Shown: in pieces, positions 27,961-40,652 of the stretch
How positions within the stretch are numbered: position 1 is the first letter of the stretch
How the letters are laid out: the number at the start of each line of letters is the position of its first letter
Origin: Streptomyces sp. NBC_01264
Lineage (GTDB): Bacteria > Actinomycetota > Actinomycetes > Streptomycetales > Streptomycetaceae
Length of the DNA stretch: 64,000 nucleotides
NCBI RefSeq assembly: GCF_026340675.1
Contig: NZ_JAPEOX010000001.1
Coordinates: forward strand, 6,634,001-6,698,000
Direction of reading: 5' to 3'
Notes under the pieces: model-generated
The model's database searches: none
Seen by the model: the letters and a program-made list of their open reading frames with translations, nothing else
What the model was told of the DNA's origin: nothing
Program-made: the position numbers and the translations under genes

Positions 27961-29100
27961 ATGACTGAGAACCTGCCGAGCGTCCCCCGCCCCCTCCGCG
28001 TCCTGGCCGCCATGTCCGGCGGTGTGGACTCCGCCGTCGCCGCCGCCCGCGCGGTCGAAGCCGGGCACGACGTGACCGGCGTCCACCTCGCCCTGTCCGC
28101 GAACCCGCAGTCCTTCCGGACCGGGGCCCGCGGCTGCTGCACGATCGAGGACTCCCGCGACGCCCGCCGCGCCGCCGACGTCATCGGCATCCCGTTCTAC
28201 GTCTGGGACCTCGCCGAGCGCTTCCGCGAGGACGTCGTCGAGGACTTCATCTCCGAGTACGAGGCCGGGCGCACCCCGAACCCCTGCCTGCGCTGCAACG
28301 AGAAGATCAAGTTCGCGGCGCTGCTCGACAAGGCCCTCGCCCTCGGCTTCGACGCCGTCTGCACCGGTCACTACGCCACCGTCGTCCTGAACCAGGACGG
28401 CACGCGCGAGCTGCACCGCGCCTCCGACATGGCCAAGGACCAGTCCTACGTCCTCGGCGTCCTCGACGAGAAGCAGCTCGCCCACGCGCTGTTCCCGCTC
28501 GGCGACACCCTCACCACCAAGGAAGAGATCCGCGCCGAGGCCGAGGAGCGGGGCCTGGCCGTCGCGAAGAAGCCCGACAGCCACGACATCTGCTTCATCG
28601 CCGACGGCGACACCCAGGGCTTCCTGGCGAACCGCCTGGGCAAGGCCGAGGGCGACATCGTCGACGAGGCCACCGGCGAGAAGGTCGGCACCCACGAGGG
28701 CGCCTTCGGGTTCACCATCGGCCAGCGCAAGGGCCTGCGGATCGGCCACCCGGCCCCCGACGGCAAGCCGCGCTACGTCCTGGACATCTCCCCGGTGAAC
28801 AACACGGTCACGGTGGGACCGGTGGAGGCGCTCGACGTCACCGCCCTCACCGCGATCCGCCCCCGCTGGTGCGGCTCCACCGCCGCCGCCCCGGGCACGT
28901 ACACCGCGCAGCTGCGCGCCCACGGCGGCGAGACCGAGGTCTTCGCCGAAATGGTCGGCGGTGAACTGCGGGTCGCCTTCACGGAGCCGGTCCGCGGCGT
29001 GGCTCCCGGCCAGGCGATCGTCCTCTACGACGGCACCCGCGTGGTGGGCTCCGCCACGATCGCCACGACCACCCGCGCCTCGGCGTCCGCGTCCGTCTAG
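27961..29100 (+). CDS. mnmA: tRNA-specific 2-thiouridylase MnmA
   Basis: 379 residues from ATG. The PP-loop is [13 protein letters not shown] (about residues 17-29). Catalytic cysteines are Cys109 ([15 protein letters not shown]) and Cys211 ([12 protein letters not shown]). The C-terminal domain has [12 protein letters not shown] and PRYVLDI. It thiolates U34 in Lys, Glu and Gln tRNAs using sulfur from a cysteine desulfurase, which is the nearest gene on this strand. Length and motifs are complete. Confidence 0.96.
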   Translation: MTENLPSVPRPLRVLAAMSGGVDSAVAAARAVEAGHDVTGVHLALSANPQSFRTGARGCCTIEDSRDARRAADVIGIPFYVWDLAERFREDVVEDFISEYEAGRTPNPCLRCNEKIKFAALLDKALALGFDAVCTGHYATVVLNQDGTRELHRASDMAKDQSYVLGVLDEKQLAHALFPLGDTLTTKEEIRAEAEERGLAVAKKPDSHDICFIADGDTQGFLANRLGKAEGDIVDEATGEKVGTHEGAFGFTIGQRKGLRIGHPAPDGKPRYVLDISPVNNTVTVGPVEALDVTALTAIRPRWCGSTAAAPGTYTAQLRAHGGETEVFAEMVGGELRVAFTEPVRGVAPGQAIVLYDGTRVVGSATIATTTRASASASV

Positions 29101-29107
29101 TCCGAGC

Positions 29108-30037
29108 TCAGACCACCGTCAGGACGATCTTGCCGGTGGTCCGGCCCCGCTCGACGATCTCGTGGGCCTTCGCGGCCTCGGACAGCGGCAGCACCGCCTC
29201 GATGACCGGGCGCAGCCTGCCCTCCTCGACCAGGGCCGCGATCTCCACCAGGCCGCGGTGGTCGGGCTCGACCAGGGTCCAGCCGGTGTGGACCCCGTCG
29301 GCGTCCCCGGCGTCCGGCACGTCGTCCGGGGAGGGCAGGGTCACCAGGTGCCCGCCGGGCTTCAGGACCTTCAGCGAGCGTGCTCCGGCGTCGCCGCCGA
29401 GGGAGTCGATCACCACGTCCACGTCCGACACCGCCTCGGTGAAGTCGGCCGTGCGGTAGTCGATCAGTTCGTCGGCGCCCAGTTCGCGCAGCAGGCCGTG
29501 CTTGGCCTCGCTCGCGGTGCCGATCACGTATGCGCCGCGCGCCTTGGCGATCTGCACCGCCAGGTGGCCGACGCCCCCCGCCGCCGCGTGCACCAGCACC
29601 CGCTGCCCGGGGGTGACCCGGGCCGTGTCCACCAGTGCCTGCCAGGCGGTCAGCGCCGCCAGCGGCAGGGCGGCCGCCTGTACGTGGTCGAGCGAGGCGG
29701 GCTTGCGGGCGAAGTGCCGGGCCGCGCCCACCACGTACTCGGCGTAGCCGCCCGCCTGGCGCGGGAAGCCCGGCATCCCGAACACCTCGTCGCCCGCGCG
29801 GTAGAGCGTCACGCCGGGGCCGACCGCCTCGACGGTGCCGGAGACGTCCCAGCCCACGATCGGGACCTCGCCCCAGGCGATCAGGGCGCCGCTGGCCCGG
29901 GTCTTCGCGTCGACCGGGTTGACCCCGGCCGCGTGGACGCGTACCAGGATCTCGTTCAGGCCCGGCTCCGGCCGCTCGATCTCCCGCTCGACCAGGGTCT
30001 CGGGGCCGCCCCACTCGCTCACGACCATTGCGCGCAT
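29108..30037 (-). CDS. Zinc-free quinone oxidoreductase-like MDR protein
   Basis: 309 residues from the ATG giving MRAMVVSEWGGPETL, preceded by GAGGAG. An MDR fold is seen without zinc-ligand Cys clusters: VHAAGVNPVDAKTRASGAL, VIGWDVSGTVEAVGPGV, the Rossmann motif VLVHAAAGGVGHLAVQIAKARGAYVIGTAS (about residues 140-170), and a C-terminal GKIVLTV. It probably reduces quinones or enones with NADPH. It is divergent from a GlxA-type regulator 147 bases away, which may control it. Confidence 0.88.
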   Translation of the reverse strand: MRAMVVSEWGGPETLVEREIERPEPGLNEILVRVHAAGVNPVDAKTRASGALIAWGEVPIVGWDVSGTVEAVGPGVTLYRAGDEVFGMPGFPRQAGGYAEYVVGAARHFARKPASLDHVQAAALPLAALTAWQALVDTARVTPGQRVLVHAAAGGVGHLAVQIAKARGAYVIGTASEAKHGLLRELGADELIDYRTADFTEAVSDVDVVIDSLGGDAGARSLKVLKPGGHLVTLPSPDDVPDAGDADGVHTGWTLVEPDHRGLVEIAALVEEGRLRPVIEAVLPLSEAAKAHEIVERGRTTGKIVLTVV

Positions 30038-30184
30038 GTCTGTTCTCCTCAATCCGTCCGACGGCGTTGCACGGCGCCGGGCCCGTTCCGAAGCCGGGGT
30101 CTTCCCCGGCGACACGTCCCAGACTCGGGCACCGAGGCGGCCGCCGGTGTTGGCCGTCCGGCCACCATGTGACAGAATCTGGCC

Positions 30185-31300
30185 ATGATGAAGGCGTCGC
30201 AGACATCGCAGGCAACCGGGGCATCGCGGACAGCGGGGGCATCAGAGATCCCGGCGGCGCCGCAGGTCCCGATGTCGGCGTGCGCGGCCTCGCCCGGCGG
30301 CCCCGCGCCGCATCCGCGTCGGCACCGGATCGCGGTGCTGGCCCTGCCCGGTGTCCCCCCGTTCGAGCTGGGCATTCCGTCCCGGGTCTTCGGCAGTGCC
30401 GTGGACCATTCCGGGGCCGCCCTGTACGAGGTCGTCGTCTGCACGGCCGACGGCGGCCCGGTGCTCAGTGACGCGGGGTTCGGCATCCAGCCCGCCGCCG
30501 GGCCCGAGGCGCTCGCCGAGGCCGACACCGTGATCGTCCCGCCCACCCACGCCATGCCCGAGCTGGCGCTCGGCGGCCCGCTGCCGCCCGAGGTGGCCGC
30601 CGCGATCGCCGGCATCCGCCCCGGCACCCGGCTGGTCTCCATCTGCACCGGCTCCTACGTGCTGGCCGCCGCGGGCCTCCTCGACGGGCGTCCCGCGACC
30701 ACGCACTGGAACCTGGCCCCCGAGTTCCGCCGGGCCTACCCGAAGGTCAAGGTCGACGAGGACGTCCTGTTCGTCGACGACGGCGACGTCCTGACCTCCG
30801 CGGGGGTCGCGGCCGGGGTCGACCTGTGCCTGCACCTGATCCGTTGCGACCACGGGGCGTCCGTGACCAACCGGGCCGCCCGGACGTGCGTCGTACCGCC
30901 CTGGCGCGACGGCGGGCAGGCCCAGTACATCGACCGGCCCGTCCCCGAGCCCACCGTCGCCACCACCACGGCCACCAGGGCGTGGGCCCTGGAGCGGCTC
31001 GCCGAACCGATCGCCCTCGCCGAGCTCGCCGAGCACGCCCGCATGAGCCTGCGCACCTTCACCCGGCGCTTCCGTGACGAGGTCGGCATGACCCCGGTGC
31101 AATGGCTCACCGCCCAACGCCTGGACGTCGCGCGCCATTTGCTGGAGACCAGCGATCTCGCGGTCGACCTCGTCGCCCACCGCTCCGGCTTCGGATCCGG
31201 GAACTCCCTTCGCCAGCACATGCGCGCCTCCCTCGGCGTCTCCCCGATCGCCTACCGCCATACCTTCCAGCTCAACTCCTCAACTGGTACGCATCATTGA
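30185..31300 (+). CDS. GlxA family AraC-type transcriptional regulator
   Basis: 371 residues from ATG; the first ~45 are low-complexity, and an internal ATG at codon 30 is a possible start because no ribosome site precedes either. A DJ-1/PfpI amidase-like domain (HRIAVLALPGVPPFELGIPSRVFG, SICTGSYVLAAAGLLDGRPATTHW, about residues 48-215) is followed by AraC double HTH (PIALAELAEHARMSLRTFTRRFRDEVGMTPVQWL...DLVAHRSGFGSGNSLRQHM). The Cys of SICTG is retained. It is probably a ligand-responsive activator or repressor of itself and the divergent oxidoreductase. Confidence 0.9.
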   Translation: MMKASQTSQATGASRTAGASEIPAAPQVPMSACAASPGGPAPHPRRHRIAVLALPGVPPFELGIPSRVFGSAVDHSGAALYEVVVCTADGGPVLSDAGFGIQPAAGPEALAEADTVIVPPTHAMPELALGGPLPPEVAAAIAGIRPGTRLVSICTGSYVLAAAGLLDGRPATTHWNLAPEFRRAYPKVKVDEDVLFVDDGDVLTSAGVAAGVDLCLHLIRCDHGASVTNRAARTCVVPPWRDGGQAQYIDRPVPEPTVATTTATRAWALERLAEPIALAELAEHARMSLRTFTRRFRDEVGMTPVQWLTAQRLDVARHLLETSDLAVDLVAHRSGFGSGNSLRQHMRASLGVSPIAYRHTFQLNSSTGTHH

Positions 31301-31361
31301 TGGGCCGTCAGTCCCTCGGCATACTGCCTGGTTCCTGCACTCTTCTCTCAGGGGGAACCAC

Positions 31362-34300
31362 GTGCGCAACCACCACGCCAGGGCGGGGGCGGCGGCCTCG
31401 GTCGCGGCGGCCGCCGCCCTCGCGCTCGCGGCGGGGCTGACCACCCCGGCCGCCGCGGCGCCCGCGATCGGCTCGTTAGCCGCTGCGACCGGCTCGTCAG
31501 GCAGCGGGACCGGCGCGAAGTCCGCCGCCCCGTCGGCCCCGACCGCCCGCGTCACCCTCGTCACCGGCGACCGCGTCGTCCTCGCCGCCGACGGCAGACC
31601 CGTCTCCCTCGAACGCGCCGCGGGCCGCGCGCACATCCCGTTCTCCGTGCACACCGAGAACGGCCACACCAGCGTCGTCCCGTACGACGCCCAGGCGCTG
31701 ATCCGTGCCGGGAAGCTCGACCCGCGCCTTTTCGACATCACCGAGCTGAGCCGCCCCGAGTACCTGGCGGCCCGCTCCTCCGGCCGGCTCCAGCTGATCG
31801 TCGGCTACGAGGGCCCCGCCACCGCCGCCCGGTCCGCCCTGCGGGCCACCGGCGGACCGCAGGTCACCCGGACCTTCCCCACCCTCGACGCCGAGGCCGT
31901 CAGCGCGGCCCCCAAGGACGCCGCGGCCCTCTGGGAGGCGCTCACCGACCCCCGCGGGGACGCGGGCGGCCGGGCCGCGGCCCCCGGCGTCGCCACGGTC
32001 TGGCTCGACGCCGTGCGCACCGCCACCCTCGACCGGAGCACCCGGCAGATCGGCGCCGACCGGGCCTGGGCCGCCGGGTACGACGGCGCCGGAGTCAAGA
32101 TCGCCGTGCTCGACACCGGCGTCGACGCCACCCACCCCGACCTCGCGGGCCAGGTGGTCGCCGAACAGAACTTCTCCCGCTCCGAGGACGCCGCGGACCG
32201 CTTCGGCCACGGCACGCACGTCGCCTCCATCGCCGCCGGTACGGGCGCCCGCTCGGCCGGCGCCTTCAAGGGCGTCGCGCCCGGCGCGAAACTGCTGAAC
32301 GGCAAGGTCCTGGACGACCGCGGCTCCGGCAACGACTCCGGGATCCTGGCGGGCATGGAATGGGCCGTCGCCCAGGGCGCCGACATCGTCAACCTCAGCC
32401 TCGGCGGCCCCGACGCACCGCAACTCGACCCCGTCGAGGCGGCCGTGAACCGGCTCAGCGCCGAGACGGGCGTGCTGTTCGCCGTGGCCGCCGGCAACAG
32501 CGGCCGCCGCGGCCCCGGCAGCATCCAGTCCCCGGGCAGCGCGAGCGCCGCGCTCACCGTCGGCGCCGTCGACGACGCGGACGCCCTCGCCCCCTTCTCC
32601 AGCACCGGCCCGCGCCTCGGCGACGGCGGAGTCAAGCCGGACGTCACGGCGCCCGGCGTCGACATCACCGCGGCCGCCGCCCCCGGCAGCGTCATCGACC
32701 GCGAGAACGGCCAGGACCCGGCCGGATACCTGACCATGTCCGGCACCTCCATGGCCACCCCGCACGTCGCGGGCGCCGCGGCCCTGCTCAAGCAGCAGCA
32801 CCCCGACTGGAAGGGCGCCGAGCTCAAGGGCGCGCTGACCGGCTCCGCCAGGGGCGGCGCGTACACCCCGTACCAGCAGGGCACCGGCCGGATCGCCGTC
32901 GACGGCGCGCTGGGTCAGAGCGTGGTCGCCCAGGAGCCGGCGCTGACCTTCGACATGCAGCCCTGGCCGCACGCCGACGACACCCCGCAGAGCCGGAAGA
33001 TCACCTACCGCAATCTCGGCGCCGCGCCCGTCACCCTCGACCTCGCCGTGACCGGCACCGGCCCCGGCGGGGCGCCCGCGCCCGGGGGCTTCTTCACCCT
33101 CGGCGCCGGGCAGCTCACCGTCCCGGCGGGCGGCACCGCCGAGACCACGCTGACCGTGGACACCCGGCTCGGCGGAACGGCGGACGGCACGTACAGCGCG
33201 TACACCACCGCCACCGCGACCGGCGGCGGTCAGCGGGTGCGTACGGCCGCCGTGGCCGAACGCGAGGCCGAGTCCTACGACCTGACGCTCCGCCACCTCG
33301 GACGCGACGGGAAACCGGCCAAGGACCACGCCACCACCGTCCAGGGCGTCCGGGACGGCGCGGCGGGCCGCCGCTTCGAGGCGCACGACCCCTCCGGCAC
33401 CGTCACCCTGCGCGTCCCCAAGGGCGGCTACCTCCTCGACGCCGCCCTCGTCGTCGACCCGCTCGACCTCACCCGGGGCGCCGACTGGATCGTCCAGCCC
33501 CGGCTCGACGTCACCGCCGACACCACGGTCACCCTGGACGCGCGCACCACCCGGCCCGTGGAGATCACGGTCCCCTCGAAGTCGGCGCAGGCCCAGTTCG
33601 TGATGCCCACCTACACGCTGAGCGAGGGCGGGGCCTCGTACGACTTCGGCTTCTGGCTCGACTCCCTCACCGGCTTCCGCACCCGGCAGCTCGGCCCGGA
33701 TCCCGCGGCCGGCACGCTGCGCCAGCAGTGGGACGTGCACTGGCAGGACGGCGCCTCAGCGGAGTACCACGCGGTGCTGGGCGGCCCCGTACGGAGCCTC
33801 GCCACCGGCTACACCCGCCGGCTGAAGCCCCGCGACCTGGCGGCCCTCGTGGTCGCCCAGGGCGCCTCCGCCCCGGGCAAGGAGGGCGCGGTCGTCGCGA
33901 TGGGCGCCCTCCCGGGCAGCCGCTCCGGGAGCTCGATGTCCGCCCGGCGGCCACTGCCGGCCACTGCCACGCTCTACGTCTCCACCCTGGACGGGGCGAC
34001 CTGGGACCTCCTCTTCAGCCAGAGCTCCGGCCACGACGACAACGGCTTCCCGCGCGAGGAGGCGGCCTACGCGGCGGATCCCGGGCGCACCTTCGCGGGC
34101 GGCCGCACCTACCGCGAGCGCTTCAACACGGCGGTCTTCGCACCCCGCACCGACGCCGCCCACGGGGTGCTGCGCGAAGGCAACGCGATCGGGGGCTCCG
34201 TACCGCTCCTGGCCGACGGAGCGAACCACGCGGGCGGCTTCTACGAAGCCACCGGCAGCACCGTGCTGCGCCGCGACGGCGTCGAGGTGGGCCGCAGCGA

Positions 34301-34760
34301 GGCCCCGCTGGAGTCGAGCGACCCCTTCCCGGTCCCGCCGGGCGAGGCCTCCTACGAGCTCACCACGACCGCCCGGCTGAGCCGGGAGCTCTCCGCCACA
34401 TCCTCCGAGACCACGGCCACCTGGCGGTTCCGCTCGAAGGAGACGGCCGGACCGACCCCGCTCCCGGTCTCGGTGGTCCGCTTCGACGCCCGCCCGGCCC
34501 TGGACGGCACCCTGCCGGCGGGCCGCACGGTGAACTTCCCGGTCACCGTCCAGGGCCCGGCGGCCGACGCCCGGGCCGCCCTCCGGGCTGAGGTCTCGTA
34601 CGACGAGGGCCGCACCTGGCGCCCGCTCCACGTCCACCACGGCAGGGTGGACGTCCGCACCCCCGCGAAGGGCGGCACGGTCTCCCTGCGCGGCACCGTC
34701 ACGGACCGCTCGGGCAACCGGTCGCAGGTGACGGTCCTGCGCGCCTACCTGGCCGGCTGA
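31362..34760 (+). CDS. Secreted S8 (subtilisin) serine protease with a TTA codon
   Basis: 1132 residues from GTG with AGGGGGAA just upstream. Signal peptide about residues 1-33 (cleavage at AAA-AP), then a pro-region. The subtilase triad is Asp251 (AVLDTGVDATHPD), His283 (GHGTHVASIAAG) and Ser463 (GTSMATPHVAG), with oxyanion Asn379 (VAAGNSG). A ~600-residue C-terminal region of beta-sandwich type follows and ends GNRSQVTVLRAYLAG. Codon 39 (31476-31478) is TTA, so translation should need the bldA leucyl-tRNA. The protein is extracellular with broad proteolysis likely. Confidence 0.94.
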   Translation: MRNHHARAGAAASVAAAAALALAAGLTTPAAAAPAIGSLAAATGSSGSGTGAKSAAPSAPTARVTLVTGDRVVLAADGRPVSLERAAGRAHIPFSVHTENGHTSVVPYDAQALIRAGKLDPRLFDITELSRPEYLAARSSGRLQLIVGYEGPATAARSALRATGGPQVTRTFPTLDAEAVSAAPKDAAALWEALTDPRGDAGGRAAAPGVATVWLDAVRTATLDRSTRQIGADRAWAAGYDGAGVKIAVLDTGVDATHPDLAGQVVAEQNFSRSEDAADRFGHGTHVASIAAGTGARSAGAFKGVAPGAKLLNGKVLDDRGSGNDSGILAGMEWAVAQGADIVNLSLGGPDAPQLDPVEAAVNRLSAETGVLFAVAAGNSGRRGPGSIQSPGSASAALTVGAVDDADALAPFSSTGPRLGDGGVKPDVTAPGVDITAAAAPGSVIDRENGQDPAGYLTMSGTSMATPHVAGAAALLKQQHPDWKGAELKGALTGSARGGAYTPYQQGTGRIAVDGALGQSVVAQEPALTFDMQPWPHADDTPQSRKITYRNLGAAPVTLDLAVTGTGPGGAPAPGGFFTLGAGQLTVPAGGTAETTLTVDTRLGGTADGTYSAYTTATATGGGQRVRTAAVAEREAESYDLTLRHLGRDGKPAKDHATTVQGVRDGAAGRRFEAHDPSGTVTLRVPKGGYLLDAALVVDPLDLTRGADWIVQPRLDVTADTTVTLDARTTRPVEITVPSKSAQAQFVMPTYTLSEGGASYDFGFWLDSLTGFRTRQLGPDPAAGTLRQQWDVHWQDGASAEYHAVLGGPVRSLATGYTRRLKPRDLAALVVAQGASAPGKEGAVVAMGALPGSRSGSSMSARRPLPATATLYVSTLDGATWDLLFSQSSGHDDNGFPREEAAYAADPGRTFAGGRTYRERFNTAVFAPRTDAAHGVLREGNAIGGSVPLLADGANHAGGFYEATGSTVLRRDGVEVGRSEAPLESSDPFPVPPGEASYELTTTARLSRELSATSSETTATWRFRSKETAGPTPLPVSVVRFDARPALDGTLPAGRTVNFPVTVQGPAADARAALRAEVSYDEGRTWRPLHVHHGRVDVRTPAKGGTVSLRGTVTDRSGNRSQVTVLRAYLAG
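31476..31478 (+). promoter_or_regulatory. In-frame TTA codon (bldA control point)
   Basis: The Leu39 codon of the subtilisin gene is TTA, in the frame set by the GTG at 31362. Other TTA triplets I found in genes (for example in the flavodoxin and binding-protein genes) are out of frame, so this is the only one I see in the window. Confidence 0.85.
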
Positions 34761-34777
34761 CGCCGCCCGCCCGCCGA

Positions 34778-34806
34778 TGACCCCGGAGGTAATCGCTTCC
34801 GGGGTC
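34778..34806 (+). terminator. Hairpin terminator after the protease gene
   Basis: TGACCCCGGA pairs with TCCGGGGTCA (10 bp) around a 9-base loop, 18 bases after the protease stop. Confidence 0.7.
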
Positions 34807-34862
34807 ACCGGCGGGCAGGATCGGATCAACCAGCCGATCCCGCACGGAAGAAGAGGCCCGAG

Positions 34863-35207
34863 ATGACCGCCTACGCCATCGGCCACATACGCCCCGAGAC
34901 CATGAACGAGGACATCCTCCGCTACATCGGGGAGATCCAGGCCACCATGGACCCCTACGAGGGCCGCTTCCTCGTCCACGGCCGCCAAGTGGAGGTCATG
35001 GAGGGCACCTGGCCCGGCACGATCGTGCTGATCGGCTTCCCCGACATCGAGCGCGCGCGGGGTTGGTACGCGTCGGAGGCCTACCAGGCGCTGATCCCGC
35101 TGCGCGCCGATCACATCGCGGGCGACATCATCCTGGTCGACGGCGTCCCCGCGGACTACGACGCCTCGAAGACCGCGGCCGCCCTCCGCGAAGCCGCGGG
35201 CCTCTGA
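34863..35207 (+). CDS. DUF1330 domain protein
   Basis: 114 residues from ATG with AAGAAGAGG upstream. The pattern AYAIGHIRPETMNEDILRYIGEIQATMDPYEGRFLVHGRQVEVMEGTWPGTIVLIGFPDIERARGWYASEAYQALIPLRADHIAGDIILVDG is a ferredoxin-like (dimeric alpha-beta barrel) DUF1330 domain covering the full length. It is cytosolic; the function is unknown, possibly binding a small aromatic. It overlaps no gene but is 3 bases from the next. Confidence 0.88.
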   Translation: MTAYAIGHIRPETMNEDILRYIGEIQATMDPYEGRFLVHGRQVEVMEGTWPGTIVLIGFPDIERARGWYASEAYQALIPLRADHIAGDIILVDGVPADYDASKTAAALREAAGL

Positions 35208-35209
35208 CG

Positions 35210-36139
35210 GTGTCGAACCACGCCACCTTCCTCGTCGACCGCCGGCGCTACCAGTCCTCCTTCGGCGCGGTCGGCCTGGACCTCGACCTCCTCGCCGGGC
35301 CGCGGGCGTTCGTGCCGTTCGCCGAGGCCCACGCGGAGGCGAGCGGGTCCTGGTACGACGACGACGCGTGCGAAGCGGGCGCGCTCGTCGACGGGGACGC
35401 GAAGGTCCTGCTGGTGTTCGCCTGGGAGGGCGTCTTCGCCTCCACGCGCACCCGCGCGGCGGCCCTGGACCTGCTGCGGCTCGCCTGGCCGGGCTGGCGG
35501 GTGCGCTGGCTCTACGACGGCCAGCGCGGCCTGCGCGCGTACGTCGGGGCCGAGCCCTGCACGTACCCGGGCAGGGCGACCGCCAGCCCGGTGCTGGAGC
35601 CGGGCGATCCGGAGCTCGCCGAGCCCGACCCGTCGGTGCTGGTCGTCACGGTGGGCGGGCGCTGCCACGTGCTGGGGATGGTCGGCGACCACCCGGTGGA
35701 CGAGGGCCCGGCCCTGCTGGACCGGCTGGCGGGGGAGCCGGAGCACGCGGAGTACGCGGGTGCCTGCGAGGGCGGGCTCCACGTGGACCCGCGGCTGCGG
35801 CGGGTGGGGTGGTGGCACACGACCCGGCAGCCCGGGCTGCCGGAGGTGGCCGGGCTCTGGCCGGGGTGGACCGTGGAGTTCTGGGAGGACCGCTGGGCGG
35901 AGCACGTGCGGCGGGCTCCGGCGGTGGCCCTGCGGGAGCCGGACCGGGCGGCGGCCCTGGCGGAGGTGCGCGACGCCGCCCTCGCCCGCTGGGCCGGACC
36001 CCGGCGCGACGTCCGTGCGGCGGTCCGCGCCGCCGCTCCCCGGGCCCTGATCGGCCCGGGCCTGGCCCCGCCGCTCCGGTCCGCCCGTGCCGCGGAGGCA
36101 CGCGAGGCGATCCTCCGGGCCCACGCCGAGGCCCTCTGA
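35210..36139 (+). CDS. Conserved-type hypothetical protein, 309 aa
   Basis: 309 residues from GTG, two bases after the DUF1330 stop, so probably co-transcribed. Strong third-position G/C bias supports coding. No signal peptide. The first part (FLVDRRRYQSSFGAVGLDLDLLAGPRAF, VLLVFAWEGVFASTRTRAAALDLLRLAWPGWRVRWLYDG) and the paired Trp-rich VGWWHTTRQPGLPEVAGLWPGWTVEFWEDRW suggest two related halves. The C-terminus is Arg/Ala-rich helix. I do not recognise the family, and no catalytic motif is seen. Confidence 0.65.
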   Translation: MSNHATFLVDRRRYQSSFGAVGLDLDLLAGPRAFVPFAEAHAEASGSWYDDDACEAGALVDGDAKVLLVFAWEGVFASTRTRAAALDLLRLAWPGWRVRWLYDGQRGLRAYVGAEPCTYPGRATASPVLEPGDPELAEPDPSVLVVTVGGRCHVLGMVGDHPVDEGPALLDRLAGEPEHAEYAGACEGGLHVDPRLRRVGWWHTTRQPGLPEVAGLWPGWTVEFWEDRWAEHVRRAPAVALREPDRAAALAEVRDAALARWAGPRRDVRAAVRAAAPRALIGPGLAPPLRSARAAEAREAILRAHAEAL

Positions 36140-36189
36140 CGGCAGTCGGCCGATCCGGCGGCCCCGCGCCGCCGGAGCCGCACCGGGTG

Positions 36190-36290
36190 CCACGACCTGA
36201 GCCGCAGCCGCGACCTGAGTCGCCGCCGCAGCCGCAGCCGCCGCCGCAGCCGCCGCCGCAGCCGCCGCAGCCGCGGCGGCGGCTCCGGCC
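36190..36290. repeat. GCCGCA-type trinucleotide repeat
   Basis: Between the 309-aa gene and the SDR gene a run of CCGCAG/CCGCCG units spans about 36220-36275, flanked by degenerate copies (CCGCAGCCGCGACC). It is a low-complexity tandem repeat that reads as poly-Ala on the minus strand and Pro/Gln on the plus strand. I do not consider it coding. Confidence 0.75.
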
Positions 36291-36342
36291 GCGTACGTGG
36301 GTGCGGCGTGGGTGGGGTGGGGCACCTGCGAGCATGGGAGGC

Positions 36343-37028
36343 ATGGCCACTCACCTCATCACCGGCGCCGGCTCCGGCATCGGCAAAGCCGTCGCGGACC
36401 GCCTGCACGCCCGCGGCGACGACCTCGTCCTCCTCGCCCGCGACGCCGCCCGCGCCCGGCAGCTCACCGACCGCTACCCCGGCTCGAGCGCGCTCGTCGG
36501 GGACCTCGCCGACCCCGACCGGCTGTCGTGGGCCTTCTCCAAGCAGGCCGTCCCGGAGCGGATCGACTCCCTCCTGCACATCGCCGGCATCGTGGATCTC
36601 GGCCCGGTGGGGGAGCTGCGCCCCAAGACCTGGCACCAGCAGCTCAACGTCAACCTGATCGCCCCCGCCGAGGTCACCCGGCTCCTGCTCCCCACCCTGC
36701 GGGCCTCGCACGCCACCGTCGTCTTCGTGAACTCCGGCGCAGGGCTCGCCGCCCACGCCGACTGGAGCGCGTACGCCGCCTCCAAGCACGGGCTCAGGGC
36801 GCTGGCGGACTCGCTCCGGGCGGAGGAGAAGGAGAACGGCATCCGCGTCACCTCCGTCTACCCCGGCCGCACCGCCACCCCCATGCAGATGAAGGTCCGC
36901 TCGCAGGAGGGCGAGTCCTACGACGCCGCCGACTGGATCGACGCCGAGTCCGTCGCGACCACCATCGTGATGGCCGTCGACCTGCCCCGCGACGCCGTGG
37001 TCAGTGACCTCACCGTCAGGCCCGGACG

Positions 37029-37032
<4 letters not shown>
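36343..37032 (+). CDS. Short-chain dehydrogenase/reductase
   Basis: 229 residues from the ATG giving MATHLITGAGSGIGKAV; an in-frame ATG three codons earlier is possible because GGGAGG sits too close to the chosen one. Cofactor motif TGAGSGIG (residues 7-14), structural HIAG (NNAG position), catalytic Ser in VNSGAG and YAASK (Tyr/Lys, about 144-148) are all present. It is a classical SDR using NAD(P)(H); the substrate is unknown. Its stop overlaps the next start. Confidence 0.92.
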
Positions 37033-40266
<3,234 letters not shown>

Positions 40267-40652
40267 CGAAGGCGAACGGATGCGTGGCGTGCGGCCGTAC
40301 GAGCGGGCGCGCGCCGGGCGCGGCCGGCGGTGGGACCCGGTGGGCCGCGGCCGGTACCGGGTCCCCGCGAGGCCGGTACAAGGCTGGTGGTGGGCCCGCG
40401 GCCTGTCGGATCATCGGACGGGCGGCCAGGGGCCTGGTCCAAACTCACCCGTTCGGCGGATACCGTACTGATGAGGATGGCTGGGTCGTATTCGGGCAAC
40501 CGCCGCCGACCGCTGCCCCTGGGCGCCTCCCGCGTCCTACTGTTGTGGGGTGCGCCTGTCGTGCACGGCTGCTTGACGCGCTTCCAGCCGTGATGGCATG
40601 ACATCGGGGCCATCGCGTGGCATCGGCATCGCCGGCTGTGAGAGGGACGGGC
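40267..40652. other. Intergenic region between ligA and the GGDEF-EAL gene
   Basis: 386 bases. Frames here show mixed third positions, so no gene is called. The region must hold the promoter of the c-di-GMP gene; a CCGGTACCGG-like palindrome occurs near 40351. Nothing else is recognised. Confidence 0.5.

Noticed and set aside
40267..40652. Possible small gene in the ligA-rmdB gap
   Set aside because: Frames in this stretch have mixed third positions and no ribosome site, unlike the flanking genes.
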